Source: Thalassobacillus sp043497085 | GTDB taxonomy: Bacteria; Bacillota; Bacilli; Bacillales; Halobacillaceae | DNA: 58,554 nucleotides | Assembly: GCA_043497085.1 (NCBI GenBank) | Contig: JBIEKI010000023.1 | Direction: 5' to 3' (one strand) | Shown here: in pieces, positions 41,277-50,172 of the stretch | How the letters are laid out: every line of letters begins with the position of its first letter | How positions within the stretch are numbered: position 1 is the first letter of the stretch | The notes under the pieces: generated by a model | Seen by the model: only the letters and a program-made list of their open reading frames with translations | What the model was told of the DNA's origin: nothing | Database searches by the model: none | Position numbers and translations under genes: made by a program

Positions 41277-42578
41277 TTATATCCCTCCTACAAAACGCTG
41301 ATGGTTCAACGTGTTGTTTGGGTCATTTTTCTTCTTTATGCCTTCGAACAAGAAAAAGTAAGCAGGCTTGTGTCCCCACACATCAATTTCATGCCGTAGT
41401 GAGTATGGCAAATGTTTCACTATCGCATAGCCCTTCCTTTCTTCCGTTCGACTACGGATCCGTTCAATAGCCTGCTTGACTTCATTTTCATCACCCGTGC
41501 ATATAGCGTTGGTGATCCCATGGCCTAATCCACCATGCATTTCGATCGTCAGATTCTGTGTCTGTAACGTTTCAGCTTCTGTCAGCCATTCGAACACATC
41601 CATATTTTTGCTGCCTATTTTAACGACAGCCCTGACAACATTTGATTCGTAATCTGTAAGGCTGTTCGGTGCAATTGTGGAGAACGCATTCCAAAAAGCT
41701 GTTGCTTCGGTTTGACTTGAAACATCCATGTCCATTCCTTCCGGCTTGTTTTCTTCTATCCACTGTTCCTGATAGCGGACTGAGTTTTCCACATCTTCAA
41801 ACGCAGCAAGTAGCGTATAGGCATCACGTTTAAACAGTTTCTTAGAAAGGGCAGGATTCACCAGTTCCAGAGAAGCGGGCTCTATCATGGAATCTTGTAT
41901 TTGTACTACAAATGCCTTCAAATCTTGCAGCTGTTCCTTTGATACAAAAAGTTTTACTAGACTTTCACATTTTGAAACAGGTCGAAGTTTCATTGTTATT
42001 TCCGTAATGACTCCTAACGTGCCCATCGATCCGATAAATAGCTTATTCATGTCATAGCCCGCGACATTTTTAACTACTTTACCACCGGTACGGATGACCG
42101 TCCCATCAGGATAGGCCACTCTCAATCCGATAACGAGATCCCTTGCCGAGCCATACTTCATCCTTTTGGGACCGCTTTCATTTGCGGCGATGACACCGCC
42201 AATGGTCGCCTGTTCGGGCCAGGCTGGGTCAATGGAAGCCATTTGATCAAACTCACGAAGAAAATCCTGCAGTTCCTTGATGGTAGTCCCCGGACGAACG
42301 GTAACGGTCATGTCACCGGCAGTATGCTCAACGACTCCTTTATACTGAGATAACGAAAGGAGGATATCATAGTCATTTTTCAAACCGCCATATCCCCGCT
42401 TTGTACCTCCGGAAATAATAGCTACCTTTTTGTCGTCCTCATTTGCTTTGCGAAGAACATCCGCGGTTTCTTCCTCACTTACCGGCGCTGCCATTTCAGC
42501 ACCGTTGTTTCCGAATTTGTCATCCTTTAACGTGGATGAAGCTGTTATTGATGTTTGAGGCATATCCTGAATTTCCAT
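41277..42578 (-). CDS. glcE: Glycolate oxidase FAD-binding subunit GlcE
   Basis: First gene of the glycolate operon. The 433-residue product has the FAD-binding PCMH domain with IISGGTKRGYG, VTVRPGTTIKELQDFL, ATIGGVIAANESGPKRMKYG and RTGGKVVKNVAGYDMNKLFIGSMGTLGVI, typical of GlcE. It is somewhat longer than E. coli GlcE (about 350 aa). The start MEIQD has GAGGTG upstream; a GTG three codons earlier abuts it. Transcription likely starts in the 42579-42635 space or reads through from malate synthase. Confidence 0.92.
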   Translation of the reverse strand: MEIQDMPQTSITASSTLKDDKFGNNGAEMAAPVSEEETADVLRKANEDDKKVAIISGGTKRGYGGLKNDYDILLSLSQYKGVVEHTAGDMTVTVRPGTTIKELQDFLREFDQMASIDPAWPEQATIGGVIAANESGPKRMKYGSARDLVIGLRVAYPDGTVIRTGGKVVKNVAGYDMNKLFIGSMGTLGVITEITMKLRPVSKCESLVKLFVSKEQLQDLKAFVVQIQDSMIEPASLELVNPALSKKLFKRDAYTLLAAFEDVENSVRYQEQWIEENKPEGMDMDVSSQTEATAFWNAFSTIAPNSLTDYESNVVRAVVKIGSKNMDVFEWLTEAETLQTQNLTIEMHGGLGHGITNAICTGDENEVKQAIERIRSRTEERKGYAIVKHLPYSLRHEIDVWGHKPAYFFLFEGIKKKNDPNNTLNHQRFVGGI

Positions 42579-42631
42579 TTCATTCACCTCTTATGTTTAG
42601 GATCGATAAACTTACCAAAGTACATATTCTA

Positions 42632-42664
42632 TAAAAGGAGCCATTAACTTATCGTTAATGGCTC
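42632..42664 (-). terminator. Malate synthase G terminator
   Basis: A perfect 11-bp stem (GAGCCATTAAC and its complement) with a 5-base loop, followed on the minus strand by CTTTTAT. Confidence 0.75.
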
Positions 42665-42677
42665 TTGTTCAGTTCCT

Positions 42678-44855
42678 TTACCTTTTCGCCAATTCTTTGG
42701 ACTTCGCTTCGATGCGGCGGCGATGCAGGATTGGCTCGGTATATCCGCTAGGCTGTTCGCATCCTTTAAAGACCAGATCACAAGCCGCCTGGAACGCTAC
42801 AGAATTATCAAAATCAGAAGCCATCGGACGGTAATTTGCATCTCCGGCATTCTGCTGGTCTACGACTTTCGCCATCCGCTCCAATGTCTCCATCACTTGC
42901 TCTTCGGTGCAGATGCCATGATGGAGCCAGTTCGCGATGTGCTGGCTGGAAATACGAAGGGTCGCGCGGTCTTCCATCAAATCGATATTATTGATATCCG
43001 GAACCTTAGAGCAGCCTACCCCATGTTCGACCCAGCGGACGACATAGCCAAGGATGCCTTGTGCGTTATTATCCAATTCCTCCTGGATTTCCTCCTGGCT
43101 CCAATTCGGATTTTCGGCAAACGGAATCTGCAAAATTTCATCCTCATAACTTCCAGTTGATGAAGCAAGCTCGTTTTGTACATCTGCAACATCAATCTGA
43201 TGATAATGGAGGGCATGCAGTGTTGCGGCAGTAGGAGAAGGCACCCAGGCCGTGTTGGCACCTGCTTTCAGCTGGCCGCCTTTTTGTTCCAGCATGGCAG
43301 CCATCAAATCAGGCATCGCCCACATCCCTTTGCCAATTTGTGCCTTACCGCGGAAACCGCTGTAAAGACCGACACTGACATTCGACTTCTCGTAGGCGTT
43401 TAGCCATGTAGAACCTTTCATATCACCTTTTCTGATCATCGGTCCTGCTTCCATGGAGGTATGGATTTCATCTCCGGTACGATCTAAGAAGCCTGTATTG
43501 ATGAATGCGATACGATCTTTTACTTTACTGATACAGTTTTTCAAATTAAGCGTTGTGCGTCGTTCTTCATCCATGACGCCTATTTTCAACGTATTCCTTT
43601 CATATCCAAGCAAGACTTCTGTACGTCTGAATAGTTCCTCAGCAAAAGCAACTTCTTCAGAACCATGCATTTTCGGCTTGACGATGTAAACGGAGCCTTT
43701 GCGAGAGTTTTGATATTGTCCATTCCCTAGCACGTCATGCTTAGCAAGCAGACCGGTGATTACCGTATCAAGAATCCCTTCTGGAACCTCTTCCCCGTTT
43801 TCATCCAGCACAGCGTTATTGGTCATCAAGTGACCGACATTCCGCGCAAACATTAAGGAACGTCCGGAAAGCGTCAATTCATCGCCATCAGGAGTAGTAT
43901 AAGAACGGTCCGGATTCAGCTTACGTGTCATTTCTTTTTTACCTTTTTGGAACTTAACGCTCAGATCCCCTTTCAAGAGACCAAGGTAATTTCGGTAGAC
44001 AAGCACTTTATCTTCGGCATCTACAGCTGTGACAGAATCTTCAAAGTCCATGATTGTAGTCAAAGCGGATTCTACCAGGACATCTTTCACCCCAGCCTGA
44101 TCTGTTCTTCCGATTGGATGGCTATGGTCAATCTGGATCTCAAGATGGATGCCGTTGTTTTTCAGCAATATTGCCTCCGGCTCCTCCTGCTCACCAATAT
44201 AACCGGCGAATTGAGAGGAGTCTTCAAGACCTACACTTCTTCCATCCGTCAACTCGGCAGATAGCTTGCCACCGCTGACTTTGTAGGCGGTTACATTTTT
44301 ATGGGACCCTTCTTTTAAAGCAGCCGTTTCATCAAGGAATCCTTTGGAATAGGCAATGACTTTATCTCCTCGGACCGGATTGTAATCCCCTTTGATTTCC
44401 GCGCCATCTTCTTCACTGATGGCATCTGTGCCATACAAGGCATCATACAGGCTGCCCCAGCGCGCATTAGCGGCATTGATAGCATAGCGGGCATTATTGA
44501 CCGGCACAACCAGCTGTGGGCCGGCTTGTACCGTGATTTCATCATCGACATTTTGTGTAGTCACTTCAAAATTGTCGACCTCCGGCTCTAAATAATTCAT
44601 ATCGTTTAAAAAAGATTTATATTTTTCATAGTTGAAGCTCTGGTTTTCTTTATGCCAGGCATCGATTTTCTTTTGAATATCTTCACGTTTTTTTAATAAC
44701 GCCCTATTATCAGGGGCAAGATTTTGGATGATCGCATCCAATCCAGCCCAGAAGTCTTCGCTTGTAACCCCGCTTTCCGGGATAGCTTCGTCATTAATGA
44801 ATGAATAAAGTTCAGGAGCTACTTGAAGATTACCGATTTGTACGTAGTCTTTCAC
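42678..44855 (-). CDS. glcB: Malate synthase G
   Basis: Condenses glyoxylate with acetyl-CoA to malate. The 725-residue length is that of isoform G. Visible motifs include FEDSVTAVDAEDKVLVYRNYLGLLKG, MFARNVGHLM, KPKMHGSEEVAFAEELFRR (with the catalytic-site Arg/Glu context), LGYERNTLKIGVMDEERRTTLNL and FINTGFLDRTGDEIHTSMEAGPM. The start is GTG at 44855, with AAGGAGG 8 bases upstream; the ATG at 44915 has no site. It feeds glyoxylate from the adjacent glycolate oxidase into the TCA cycle, and is divergent from the LysR gene. Confidence 0.95.
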   Translation of the reverse strand: MKDYVQIGNLQVAPELYSFINDEAIPESGVTSEDFWAGLDAIIQNLAPDNRALLKKREDIQKKIDAWHKENQSFNYEKYKSFLNDMNYLEPEVDNFEVTTQNVDDEITVQAGPQLVVPVNNARYAINAANARWGSLYDALYGTDAISEEDGAEIKGDYNPVRGDKVIAYSKGFLDETAALKEGSHKNVTAYKVSGGKLSAELTDGRSVGLEDSSQFAGYIGEQEEPEAILLKNNGIHLEIQIDHSHPIGRTDQAGVKDVLVESALTTIMDFEDSVTAVDAEDKVLVYRNYLGLLKGDLSVKFQKGKKEMTRKLNPDRSYTTPDGDELTLSGRSLMFARNVGHLMTNNAVLDENGEEVPEGILDTVITGLLAKHDVLGNGQYQNSRKGSVYIVKPKMHGSEEVAFAEELFRRTEVLLGYERNTLKIGVMDEERRTTLNLKNCISKVKDRIAFINTGFLDRTGDEIHTSMEAGPMIRKGDMKGSTWLNAYEKSNVSVGLYSGFRGKAQIGKGMWAMPDLMAAMLEQKGGQLKAGANTAWVPSPTAATLHALHYHQIDVADVQNELASSTGSYEDEILQIPFAENPNWSQEEIQEELDNNAQGILGYVVRWVEHGVGCSKVPDINNIDLMEDRATLRISSQHIANWLHHGICTEEQVMETLERMAKVVDQQNAGDANYRPMASDFDNSVAFQAACDLVFKGCEQPSGYTEPILHRRRIEAKSKELAKR

Positions 44856-44992
44856 TGTAAATTCCTCCTTAAGATCAATGGTTAGAATAGATAGCAGGGT
44901 AAATTGACACATCAATAGGAGTAACGATTCAAAATTCCGAATTTTCTATCCATTCGTTATCATTTATCTTATAATAAAAGCGAACATATCAA

Positions 44993-45050
44993 AAATACAT
45001 ATTTGGAATTAACATTATTCCTTTTAGTTATAGTACAATAAATACATATT
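44993..45050. promoter_or_regulatory. Likely LysR-regulator binding region between glcB and the regulator gene
   Basis: The intergenic space holds a dyad GGAAT-N7-ATTCC (45005-45021, containing a T-N11-A core) and the direct repeat AAATACATATT at 44993-45003 and 45040-45050. Divergent placement of a LysR gene and its target usually means the site lies here. Binding is inferred. Confidence 0.45.
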
Positions 45051-45099
45051 AAAACTGTTTTATTACAGAGGTCCGAAACAGTAAACAGGAGTGATTGAT

Positions 45100-46017
45100 G
45101 TGGATATCCGCCATCTGGAATACTTTTCAGAGGTAGCAAAACAGCTGAGTTTTACCAAAGCCGCTTTCACCTTGCATGTATCACAGCCCTCCCTCAGCAA
45201 AGCGATTAAGCAGCTGGAGGATGAGCTGGGCGTACCTTTATTTTACCGTGCCAAGCAACTGACCTTGACCGATGCCGGAAAGGCTGTCCTGGTCAACGCA
45301 AAAAATGTGCTGGATGCTTTCCATAATTTGAATTCTGAACTGAACGATGTCATTGATTTGAAAAAAGGAGAAGTGAAAATCGGCATTCCCCCGATTATCG
45401 GCGCTGCTTTCTTTTCCAGCATCATCACCCGTTATAAAGAGGAATATCCACAAGTGGAAATCCTGCTGAATGAGGTCGGGTCAAAAATGATCAAGCAGGG
45501 CGTAGAAGATGGTTCACTGGATATTGGGCTGGTCTGTAATTTACCGGCCAAAAAACAAGAGTTATTCGAAATGATCGAAGTCATCAATGACCCACTGACC
45601 TTGCTTGTACACAAAAATCATCCTTTAGCCAAAAAAGAACAGATAGATCTCGCTGAACTTGAAGATGAACCTTTCATTTTATACCGGCAGGATTTCACCC
45701 TCCACGACCGGATCATCGAAGAATGCTCGAAAAGAGGTTTTACTCCCAATGTTGTCTGTCACAGTTCGCAACGGGATTTTATGATTGAAATGGTTGAGGC
45801 AAAACTTGGTGTCGCTTTGCTTCCTGGTAAAATTGCCAATGAAATTAACGGACGAAGTTTGGTTACAGTTCCATTGATTAATTCCAACGCAAGTTTGGAG
45901 TTGGGGATGATATGGAAGAAGAACAAATACCTCCCGTTTGCAGTACGTGAATTCATCGAAATGGCAAAGCAATCTTTAGTAAAGGAAGAAATGCATTCTA
46001 TCGTAACAATGGATTGA
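45100..46017 (+). CDS. LysR-family transcriptional regulator, probable regulator of glycolate/glyoxylate genes
   Basis: The 305-residue product starts MDIRHLEYFSEVAKQLSFTKAAFTLHVSQPSLSKAIKQLEDELG, a typical LysR winged helix-turn-helix, followed by a two-lobed effector domain (about residues 90-295, with VKIGIPPIIGAAFF and LDIGLVCNL). The start is GTG at 45100, 8 bases after AGGAG; the upstream GTG at 45091 overlaps the site. It is divergent from glcB, so it probably controls glcB and perhaps the whole glycolate operon. The effector is unknown, with glycolate or glyoxylate as candidates. Confidence 0.88.
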   Translation: MDIRHLEYFSEVAKQLSFTKAAFTLHVSQPSLSKAIKQLEDELGVPLFYRAKQLTLTDAGKAVLVNAKNVLDAFHNLNSELNDVIDLKKGEVKIGIPPIIGAAFFSSIITRYKEEYPQVEILLNEVGSKMIKQGVEDGSLDIGLVCNLPAKKQELFEMIEVINDPLTLLVHKNHPLAKKEQIDLAELEDEPFILYRQDFTLHDRIIEECSKRGFTPNVVCHSSQRDFMIEMVEAKLGVALLPGKIANEINGRSLVTVPLINSNASLELGMIWKKNKYLPFAVREFIEMAKQSLVKEEMHSIVTMD

Positions 46018-46028
46018 TTCATCTATTA

Positions 46029-46063
46029 AACAAACTCTTGCCAGCCAAGGGTTTGTTTTTTTT
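46029..46063 (+). terminator. LysR gene terminator
   Basis: AACAAACTCTTG pairs with CAAGGGTTTGTT (one G-U pair) and is followed by eight T. Confidence 0.85.
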
Positions 46064-46177
46064 ATTGCAATTTCATATCAAACACATTAAAAAGATTGCG
46101 AAAAATTTACAATAACATGTTTACACACCATTATATGGATACTACAATGAACGTAACTACTTAAAGGAGGTTTTAGG

Positions 46178-46768
46178 TTGTTAAAAAGATTTTCTGCAGT
46201 AGTAGTCATGTTTTTGGTAGCGCTTACAGGGTTTCACAATCCTGTTTTTGCGGACAATCACGGGGAGACACCTGTCAAAGAACTGGAACAGCAGTTCAAT
46301 GATTTGATTTATTTAGAGACTACAGAGGATGGCGAAGTGAAAAAATATGATTCCATGGACAGATTAGAAGAAGAAATGAAGAGTATCATGGTTTGGCCGC
46401 TGGCAGACCATTATTTGGATACCTATTTTGAAGAGCGTGACGGAAAATTATACTTGAAAGAAATGGACGGTCCTGTTCAGTTGAACACCGACCAGGATTA
46501 TACACTGGAAAAGGTCAGCGACGATAAGTACAAACTGACCCAGCAAGGAGAAAATCAACTGCGAGGCGAGTACACATTGAATATCACTTACAGCTATGAA
46601 GCTGGTAAATGGGTATTCGGTGATCGGATGAATCATGTTTCCTCCTCCGAGGGTGGCGGAGAATTGCCTGACACAGCTACTTCCCTTCCAATCGTAATGG
46701 CTTCCGGTGGTGCTGTTATGGCAATAGGAGCACTTCTCCTTATTTTCCGAAGAAAATCAACTGTCTAA
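46178..46768 (+). CDS. Processed acidic surface protein with LPDTA sorting signal
   Basis: A 196-residue exported protein. It has an N-terminal signal peptide likely cut after VFA (residue 25), a very acidic mature region, and the C-terminal sorting signal L163-P-D-T-A167, a hydrophobic helix (about 171-190) and RRK. LPDTA is the motif recognised by class D sortases, and a class D sortase gene follows after 16 bases. The start is TTG with AAAGGAGG 7 bases upstream. The function of the surface domain is unknown; it matches the pattern of sortase-paired acidic surface proteins in Bacillaceae. Confidence 0.85.
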   Translation: MLKRFSAVVVMFLVALTGFHNPVFADNHGETPVKELEQQFNDLIYLETTEDGEVKKYDSMDRLEEEMKSIMVWPLADHYLDTYFEERDGKLYLKEMDGPVQLNTDQDYTLEKVSDDKYKLTQQGENQLRGEYTLNITYSYEAGKWVFGDRMNHVSSSEGGGELPDTATSLPIVMASGGAVMAIGALLLIFRRKSTV

Positions 46769-46784
46769 ATAAGGGTGTAACCAC

Positions 46785-47402
46785 ATGAAGAAGCTCGGTA
46801 TTTTGCTATTGCTCACAGGACTGGTGATGATAGCCTGGAGCGGCTATTCCTGGTGGGAACAGACCCAGGCAGTCACCAACAATACGGAGGAACTTCACCA
46901 GCAGTACGAAAATTGGGATGATACCGTCTATCAGCAACAGCTGACATCCATCGATGACAAGCAAAAGTCCCACACCAAGTCTTATCAGCATGGAGAAAGT
47001 GTCGGAAAGTTGGACATCCCCCGTATCGGCAGCCAATATGATGTCTACTGGGGTACAGGTGCTGATACGCTAAAACAAGGTGTAGGGATGTATGACAGCA
47101 AGTGGACGGTCGCTCCGGATAATCCTGGTCATGTGGTTCTCTCCGGTCATCGTGATACGGTGTTCAGGCAGCTGGATAAGGTAAAAGAAGGGGACCACCT
47201 TTATGTCAATTTTGAAGAAAAAACGTATGATTATCAGATTCGTAAGACATGGATAACAGACGAAGAAGACCGTTCTGTCATCGTGGATAAAAACAAACCG
47301 ACACTCACGTTGACTACTTGTTATCCCTTCGATTTTATCGGTTCTGCACCAGACCGTTACATTGTCCAGGCAGAATTAGTGTCTGTAGACAAAAATGGAT
47401 AA
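46785..47402 (+). CDS. srtD: Class D sortase
   Basis: Membrane transpeptidase that cleaves LPDTA between Thr and Ala and links the protein to cell wall peptidoglycan. The 205-residue product has an N-terminal anchor helix (about residues 5-22) and the catalytic triad H122 (LSGHRDT), C179 (TLTTCYPF) and R191 (APDRYIV). Length and motifs fit class D. It is co-transcribed with its only visible substrate just upstream and followed by a strong terminator. Confidence 0.92.
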   Translation: MKKLGILLLLTGLVMIAWSGYSWWEQTQAVTNNTEELHQQYENWDDTVYQQQLTSIDDKQKSHTKSYQHGESVGKLDIPRIGSQYDVYWGTGADTLKQGVGMYDSKWTVAPDNPGHVVLSGHRDTVFRQLDKVKEGDHLYVNFEEKTYDYQIRKTWITDEEDRSVIVDKNKPTLTLTTCYPFDFIGSAPDRYIVQAELVSVDKNG

Positions 47403-47410
47403 GCAATAAC

Positions 47411-47446
47411 AAGGCGCTGCAATAGCAGCGCCTTCACTTTTTCTCA
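47411..47446 (+). terminator. Sortase operon terminator
   Basis: A perfect 10-bp stem (AAGGCGCTGC and its complement) with an AATA loop, then CACTTTTTCT. Confidence 0.8.
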
Positions 47447-47459
47447 AATTTTATACATC

Positions 47460-48848
47460 TCATAAACTGTGGACAGGAAGACCGATCGCTTTGTCAGCCG
47501 CTTCCATGATGCTTTCTCCAAGAGTCGGATGGGCATGGACAACAAGGGAAACATCTTCTGCAGTAAGACCGGACTGAATAGCAATAGCAAGTTCATTAAT
47601 TAACTCCGGCGCCCCTTCTCCTGCCACTTCTGCAGAAAGGATTGTCTGGTCAAGTGAATCAACCAGCAGGTTCACAAACCCTTCCCCCTTATTCATGGTT
47701 AACGACCTGCCATTATGGCTGAAAGGGAAATGGTGTACATCTACTGTGACTCCATCTGTTGTTAATTCCTCTTTCGAAGGCCCTAAGGTAGCAAGAGGCG
47801 GATCCGAAAATACCACCGTCGGAATGACATAATCGGATTGATCTACCGTGTCTCCAATGATAGTTTCTGCAACTATTTTCCCTTGCAGCGAAGCACGGTG
47901 AGCAAGAGCCTGGCCTGAGGTCACATCTCCAATAGCAAAAATATGGGACTGATCAGTACGACAGGCGGAGTCTATTGGAATGAATCCTTTCTCTGTCGAT
48001 TCAATTCCCGCTTTATCTAACCCCAAAGCTTCTGTGTTGGGCTTTCTTCCAACGGTTACTAGCGCATAATCCGCTGCAACCTGCCTGCATTCTCCGTTGA
48101 CATCAAAATTAACCACCACACCATCGTTCGAGCTCTCAACTGTAGACACGGTTGCAGTGGTATGAATGGCGACATTCTCTCTACTATTCAGCTCCTCCTG
48201 CACCAGTGTACTCATTTCTGGTGAGAAACCTGAAAGTATGGAAGGCAGTCCCTCCAGGATACTCACCTCTGTTCCGAAGTTTGCAAACATGGTGCCCAGT
48301 TCAATTCCAATGTACCCTCCTCCAATGACAGCGATGGAGGAGGGTTTTTCATTTAGTGATAAGGCGCCTTCAGAAGATAGAATTCGCTCTCCAAAAGGAA
48401 ATGCAGTAACGTTGATAGGCTTAGATCCTGTGGCGATAATGCACGAATTGAATGAAACTACCATATCTTCTTCGCCAGAAACGGTTACTGTATTAGAATC
48501 GAGAAAAGCGGCCTCTCCTTGTATCACCTTTACGTTTCGATGGTGAAGCAACCCGGCAACTCCGTCGGTCAGCTGCCTGACAATATTATTTTTCCAGGTT
48601 TGCAATTCTGCGAAGTCCACCTTTGCCTTTGGAAAATGCACACCTGCTTCTGCAGCTTTTTGCGGTATTGCGGCATAGTGGCTGGCCTCAATCAGTGCTT
48701 TGGAGGGGATGCATCCGACATTCAAGCAAGTGCCTCCCAGCTTCTCTTTTTCCACTAGTGTGACCTTCATTCCAAACTGTGCTGCCCGTAATGCTGCCAC
48801 ATAACCACCTGGCCCGGCTCCAATAATGAGAACATCCGTATTAAGCAT
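47460..48848 (-). CDS. acoL: Dihydrolipoyl dehydrogenase (acetoin dehydrogenase E3)
   Basis: Last gene of the aco operon. It reoxidises the dihydrolipoyl group of E2 with NAD. The 462-residue product has the FAD motif VLIIGAGPGGYVAALRA, the redox disulfide C41-LNVG-C46, the NAD motif IGGGYIGIELG, the FAD-closing IFAIGDVT and the C-terminal HxHPT active-site block (VVHAHPTLGES). The start at 48848 has AAGGGAG 8 bases upstream; an earlier ATG at 48869 overlaps the E2 stop. Assigned to acetoin metabolism by context. Confidence 0.93.
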   Translation of the reverse strand: MLNTDVLIIGAGPGGYVAALRAAQFGMKVTLVEKEKLGGTCLNVGCIPSKALIEASHYAAIPQKAAEAGVHFPKAKVDFAELQTWKNNIVRQLTDGVAGLLHHRNVKVIQGEAAFLDSNTVTVSGEEDMVVSFNSCIIATGSKPINVTAFPFGERILSSEGALSLNEKPSSIAVIGGGYIGIELGTMFANFGTEVSILEGLPSILSGFSPEMSTLVQEELNSRENVAIHTTATVSTVESSNDGVVVNFDVNGECRQVAADYALVTVGRKPNTEALGLDKAGIESTEKGFIPIDSACRTDQSHIFAIGDVTSGQALAHRASLQGKIVAETIIGDTVDQSDYVIPTVVFSDPPLATLGPSKEELTTDGVTVDVHHFPFSHNGRSLTMNKGEGFVNLLVDSLDQTILSAEVAGEGAPELINELAIAIQSGLTAEDVSLVVHAHPTLGESIMEAADKAIGLPVHSL

Positions 48849-48865
48849 GTTAATTTCTCCCTTTC

Positions 48866-50134
48866 TCACAATAGCATTTGATAAGGATGCTCAAGATAAT
48901 AGACGATTTCATTTAAAAAGGAACTGGCAGGATCTCCATCAAGAGCCCGGTGATCAAACGTCAAGCTAAGTGGTAAAAGGGTTCGTTCTGCTAATTCTCC
49001 GCCCTGGAATACGACCGATGTTTGATAAGTTCCTACTCCTAAAATCCCGGCTTCTGGTGGATTCAAGATCGGTGTGAAGTATTCAATTCCGGACGCACCT
49101 AAATTGGTGATGGTAAATGTGGATCCCTTCATCTCATCATTGGAAAGCCTGTTTTCTCTTGCTTTTTTACTTAGAGTATAAACACTTTCCGCTAACTCCA
49201 GGATGGTTTTATTTTCAGCCTGGAAAACGACCGGAACAACTAGTCCATCATCCAAAGATGTTGCCATTCCCAGATTAATCGTTTCGTACGTATGGATTTC
49301 ATCATTGATATAAGCACTGTTAGCTGCTTTATGTTTTCCTAAGGCCATTACTGTTGCCTTGGCAATAAACGCTGTCAATGTTAGAGAAATGTCGGCATCT
49401 GTTTTTTGCAATTCCTGTTTCGCTTGTTTTTGAATTTCCTGTAACTCGGTGATATCTGCCTTTTTCATCAGAGTCAACTGAGCGCTTTCCTGTAGACTTT
49501 GATGCATTCGATCTGCAATTACTTTCCTCATTCCTTTAGCTGGAGCTACTCTTGAATTTGCATGGTCCTGGGAAGGTTGTTCATGTGAAGAAGTCGGTGC
49601 AGCTGCCAGACTTTCCTTTTCTTCCTCAACAGCTGAATTTTGGTCTAAATAATTCTGTACGTCCTGCTTGGTAATCCGTCCTTGTGGGCCTGTCCCGACT
49701 AATTCTTCCATTGGAACTCCATTGGATTTCGCCATTTTTTTAGCAGCTGGTGATATTTTTATTCTCTTACCCGTATCTGGTGCCAGTTTTTCCTCGGTCA
49801 TAACCGCAGTGGCAGCTACCTCCCTTGCAGCTGATGTTTCTTTAGAAGATGTTGAAGGCTTGTCTCCCTCATTAGAAGAAGTGTCGATATTTTCACCTAC
49901 TTCTCCAATATAGGCTAATGTATTGCCCACTTTTAACGTTTCATCTTCTTTCGCCATAATTTTCAAGATTACTCCATTCGCCGGAGCCTCTAATTCATTG
50001 GTTATTTTCTCTGAGCTGATTGTAACCAGGGGTTCCCCTTTCTTTACTGGTTCGTTTTCCTTTTTCAACCATTCAGCAATGGTGCCCTCCTGCATGCTCA
50101 TTCCGAATTTCGGCATCACCACTTTCTCCGCCAT
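48866..50134 (-). CDS. acoC: Acetoin dehydrogenase E2 (dihydrolipoamide acetyltransferase)
   Basis: The 422-residue core subunit transfers the acetyl group to CoA. Domains in order: lipoyl domain (1-77) with lipoyl Lys K43 in ISSEKITNE; a linker rich in Ser, Glu and Thr; the E3/E1-binding peripheral domain (about 125-160, ISPAAKKMAKSNGVP...GPQGRITKQDV); and the catalytic domain (about 195-420) ending in FDHRALDGDPAS with the active His and Asp. Its architecture fits AcoC of B. subtilis. It lies between acoB and acoL. Confidence 0.92.
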   Translation of the reverse strand: MAEKVVMPKFGMSMQEGTIAEWLKKENEPVKKGEPLVTISSEKITNELEAPANGVILKIMAKEDETLKVGNTLAYIGEVGENIDTSSNEGDKPSTSSKETSAAREVAATAVMTEEKLAPDTGKRIKISPAAKKMAKSNGVPMEELVGTGPQGRITKQDVQNYLDQNSAVEEEKESLAAAPTSSHEQPSQDHANSRVAPAKGMRKVIADRMHQSLQESAQLTLMKKADITELQEIQKQAKQELQKTDADISLTLTAFIAKATVMALGKHKAANSAYINDEIHTYETINLGMATSLDDGLVVPVVFQAENKTILELAESVYTLSKKARENRLSNDEMKGSTFTITNLGASGIEYFTPILNPPEAGILGVGTYQTSVVFQGGELAERTLLPLSLTFDHRALDGDPASSFLNEIVYYLEHPYQMLL

Positions 50135-50172
50135 GGCATTCCCACTCCTTCTTTCATCAGATTAAAAACTAG

